Assembly: GCF_900172355.1 (NCBI RefSeq)
Contig: NZ_FWFZ01000009.1
Location: 1-64,000, forward strand
Length of the DNA stretch: 64,000 bases
Direction of reading: 5' to 3'
Origin: Roseisalinus antarcticus
GTDB lineage: Bacteria > Pseudomonadota > Alphaproteobacteria > Rhodobacterales > Rhodobacteraceae
Position numbers and translations under genes: made by a program. The notes under the pieces were generated by a model. The model was not told the DNA's origin and did not search any database. It saw nothing but the letters and a program-made list of their open reading frames with translations. Below, in pieces: positions 62,008-64,000 of the stretch; position 1 is the first letter of the stretch, and every line of letters begins with the position of its first letter.

Positions 62008-62959
62008 GGGCCGACTGCCAGGCGGCATAGGCCGCGCCGCGTGCCCCGCTGGCATCCCCGCCCTCGGCGAGCACGATCTGCGGGATGCGGAACCCCGAAA
62101 GCTGCGACCGCCCGAGGGCCAGGCTCAGGTCGTCAGCAACGCCGGGGATCTTGCTCAGCCCGCCGCCGAGCACGATCACATCGGGATCGACAGTACAGAT
62201 CAGGGTCATCATCAGCTCCGCAGCAAATTCACACCAGATATCCCAGACGACGGAGGCGTCGGCGTCGGTCCCCTTGGCGTCCGCGATCTCGGGCGGGGTC
62301 AGGGCGCGGCCGGTCACCGCCTGCGCCAGCCGGGTCAGGCCCGGGCCGGCCACGTAGGTTTCAAGGCACCCCTCGCGGCCGCAGCCGCAGCCCACGACCG
62401 GCAGGCCGTGGCGGGCGACCAGGTGGGCGGGGGCGTAGACATGGCCGAACTCGCCACCCACGGCGGAATGGCCCGAGATCAGCCGCCCCTCGACCACCAC
62501 GCCGCCGCCCACCCCGGTGCCGAGGATCAGCCCCACGGCGGGGGATTTGCCCCGTGCCGCGCCGAACACGGCCTCTGAGAGGGCGAAGGCCCGGCAATCG
62601 TTCACATGGGTCACCGGGCGCCCGGCCACCGTGGCGATATCGGCGGTGAAGGGCTTGCCGGAGACCGGCAGGTTCGCGGCGAGCGCCAGCCCCGTGGTCG
62701 GGTTCACCAGGCCCGGAGAGCCCACGCCGATCGGCCCGTCGCCCACCCGCTCGGCGGCCCAGCGCACATGCTCGGCCACCGCCTCGACCAGCGCGGGATA
62801 CTCGCGCGGCGTGTCCTGGCGAAGCCGGTCCGCCATGGACCAGTCGGCGTCGAAGACCTGGGTCTCGATCTTGGTGCCGCCGAGGTCGATGCCCGCGGCG
62901 GTCTTGTCTGTTTGACCGGACCCGGGGGTCATGGCCGCTTGACCGGACCCGGCGGTCAT
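62000..62959 (-). CDS. ROK-family amino-sugar kinase
   Basis: A protein of 319 residues. The ATP motif is GIDLGGTKIETQVFD (about 23), with VGSPGLVNPTTG, VNDCRAFALSEAVFGAARG (catalytic Asp), LILGTGVGGGVVV, and the ROK zinc site VVGCGCGREGCLETYV. It resembles N-acetylglucosamine kinases (NagK) and should phosphorylate an amino sugar or its N-acetyl form. The first nine codons are duplicated: MTAGSGQAA is followed by MTPGSGQTD, each with its own ATG. The start at 62959 overlaps the agaS stop; 62932 is the alternative. Confidence 0.9.
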   Translation of the reverse strand: MTAGSGQAAMTPGSGQTDKTAAGIDLGGTKIETQVFDADWSMADRLRQDTPREYPALVEAVAEHVRWAAERVGDGPIGVGSPGLVNPTTGLALAANLPVSGKPFTADIATVAGRPVTHVNDCRAFALSEAVFGAARGKSPAVGLILGTGVGGGVVVEGRLISGHSAVGGEFGHVYAPAHLVARHGLPVVGCGCGREGCLETYVAGPGLTRLAQAVTGRALTPPEIADAKGTDADASVVWDIWCEFAAELMMTLICTVDPDVIVLGGGLSKIPGVADDLSLALGRSQLSGFRIPQIVLAEGGDASGARGAAYAAWQSAHG

Positions 62960-62974
62960 GGCCGCTTGACCGGA
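62912..62974 (-). repeat. 27-bp tandem duplication at the kinase start
   Basis: TTGACCGGACCCGG-S-GGTCATGGCCGC occurs at 62912-62938 and 62939-62965, differing at one base, with a partial third copy TTGACCGGA at 62966-62974. It covers the agaS stop and both possible kinase start codons, giving the protein a repeated nine-residue N-terminus. Confidence 0.92.
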
Positions 62975-64000
62975 TAAAGCGTGACCCCCGCGACCACGCG
63001 CGACAGCGTGCCCCGGCCCTTGAACGGATCGTCCACATCCAGCCCGATCGCGTCGGACCAGACCACCCCCAGCACCTGCGCCAGCGCCACCGCCAGCGGC
63101 GTCTGCCAGACGTCCGGCAGGTCGAGCTTGGGGTCCAGATCGCCGCCCGGACCGAAGGAGGCCAGCCCCGCGTGGGGATATTGCCCCGACAATTCGTCGA
63201 TCAGGTCGGCCTCGTAGTTGGAGGCCTGCGGGTCGCGGCTGGCAAAGAGCACGATGCGGGTGCTGTCGTCGACGAAGCTCTTGGGGCCGTGGCGAAACCC
63301 GAGGGTGCTGTCCCAGAGCGCGGCCACGCGGCCCGCCGTCAGCTCCATCACCTTCAGCGCGGCCTCGCGCGCCGCGAAAGCCATCGGGCCGGTGCCCAGG
63401 AACACGATGCGTCCGGGCGGCTCGGCCTCGGCGGCGACGGCGGCATAGCGCGGCAGCAGCGCCTCGAGCGCCTCGGCCAGGTCCGGCAGGGCGTCCTCGG
63501 GCGGGTCGGCGTCGAACAGGGTCAGGGCCGTCAGCAACATGGTCGAAAAGCTCGACGTCATCGCGAAACCCTGGTCGTGGGTCGCCTCGGGCAGGACCAC
63601 GACACCGCATTCGCCGGTGGCCTTGCGCCGGGCCAGCGCCCCCTTGTCGTTGCAGGTCACGTTGAGGCGCGGCGCCTCGGGCGCCAGCACGTCCAGCGCG
63701 TCGAGGGCGCCCAGCGTCTCGGGCGAGCCGCCGGAGCGGCCGAAGTTCACCACCAGCGGGCGCGGCCCGGGCAGGTAGGCATGGGGCCGGCTGACGAGGT
63801 CGGTGGTGGGCACCGACCGCATCCGCGTCCCCTGCCCCTCCAGCCCCGCGGCGACGATGTCGCCGATATAGGCCGAGGTGCCCGCGCCGCAGAACCAGAC
63901 CTCGGGCGCGTCGAGCGAGGCGATCCAGTCGCGCACCTCGTGCGCGGCGAACTCCTCGGCCCAGCCGCGCCAGATCTCGGGCTGGGCGTGCAGCTCCCGC
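62956..64000 (-). CDS. agaS: SIS-domain sugar isomerase/deaminase AgaS-like, 5' end outside
   Basis: At least 347 residues are visible, and the frame is open to the window edge (RELHAQPEIWRGWAEEFAAH at the edge), so the N-terminus lies beyond 64000. Two SIS domains: EVWFCGAGTSAYIGDI with NFGRSGGSPETLG, and RIVFLGTGPMAFAAREAALKVMELTAG with HGPKSFVD, IVLFASRDP. AgaS deaminates/isomerises galactosamine-6-phosphate to tagatose 6-phosphate; related forms are glucosamine-6-P deaminases. It is the upstream gene of the kinase-kbaZ-nagA operon. Confidence 0.88.
   Translation of the reverse strand, partial: RELHAQPEIWRGWAEEFAAHEVRDWIASLDAPEVWFCGAGTSAYIGDIVAAGLEGQGTRMRSVPTTDLVSRPHAYLPGPRPLVVNFGRSGGSPETLGALDALDVLAPEAPRLNVTCNDKGALARRKATGECGVVVLPEATHDQGFAMTSSFSTMLLTALTLFDADPPEDALPDLAEALEALLPRYAAVAAEAEPPGRIVFLGTGPMAFAAREAALKVMELTAGRVAALWDSTLGFRHGPKSFVDDSTRIVLFASRDPQASNYEADLIDELSGQYPHAGLASFGPGGDLDPKLDLPDVWQTPLAVALAQVLGVVWSDAIGLDVDDPFKGRGTLSRVVAGVTLYPVKRP

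Overview
The window is about 64 kb of very GC-rich DNA with dense, overlapping operons. Several features point to a phototrophic-type alphaproteobacterium of the Rhodobacterales: an irr-fabA-fabB-fabI block, a complete urtABCDE urea transporter next to ureide genes, a BciA-type 8-vinyl reductase of (bacterio)chlorophyll synthesis, an N-methylglutamate synthase/GMA-synthetase operon, and a CheB-CheR hybrid. The assignment rests on gene content and protein character only; no rRNA or tRNA gene is visible.

Layout. 1-1052: a decayed IS3-family (IS407-like) element, itself cut by what looks like the end of another insertion sequence. 1152-6064 (minus): a tightly packed chemotaxis operon, STAS-cheY-cheA-cheW-cheR-cheY-orf, without cheB or cheD. 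6271-8927 (minus): acs and adk. 9434-15517 (plus): urtABCDE, with a strong hairpin between urtA and urtB and a double palindrome inserted in frame in urtC. 15771-21360: purine/ureide breakdown (ureidoglycine aminohydrolase, ureidoglycolate lyase, PuuD urate oxidase) plus an SMP-30 lactonase and a CocE-type hydrolase. The ureide enzymes release urea and ammonium, which fits the adjacent urea importer. 21357-25619: a deacetylase/SnoaL pair and an operon of a citryl-CoA-lyase-like protein, an acyl-CoA ligase and a VOC protein, possibly an uncharacterised CoA-dependent degradation route.

25832-29989: an unknown gene divergent from a 1101-aa CheB-CheR-PAS protein, with a CtrA-like site between them. 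30158-35297: an orphan DUF4130 protein and housekeeping genes (ychF, trpA, gnd, trmB). 35487-38659: irr divergent from fabA-fabB-fabI. 38701-43185: MFS transporter, SlyD-type isomerase, haloacid dehalogenase, hydrolase, Ser/Thr dehydratase. 43517-49636: an aromatic-acid-like cluster (pcaD-like, hydrolase, pcaB-like), alcohol dehydrogenase, a frameshifted enolase-superfamily gene and a GNAT protein. 49675-52457: a membrane-anchored hydrolase divergent from bciA across a 23-bp repeat array. 52601-57655: XRE-cupin regulator, mgsABC and gmaS (methylamine assimilation). 57662-59524: P1B-type metal ATPase. 59621-64000 (minus): nagA-kbaZ-ROK kinase-agaS, an amino-sugar operon running off the right edge.

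An unusual amount of short repeat structure lies in or near promoters (11-bp, 15-bp, 23-bp and 27-bp tandem repeats, palindrome clusters). Together with the citryl-CoA-lyase operon, these are the least explained parts of the window.
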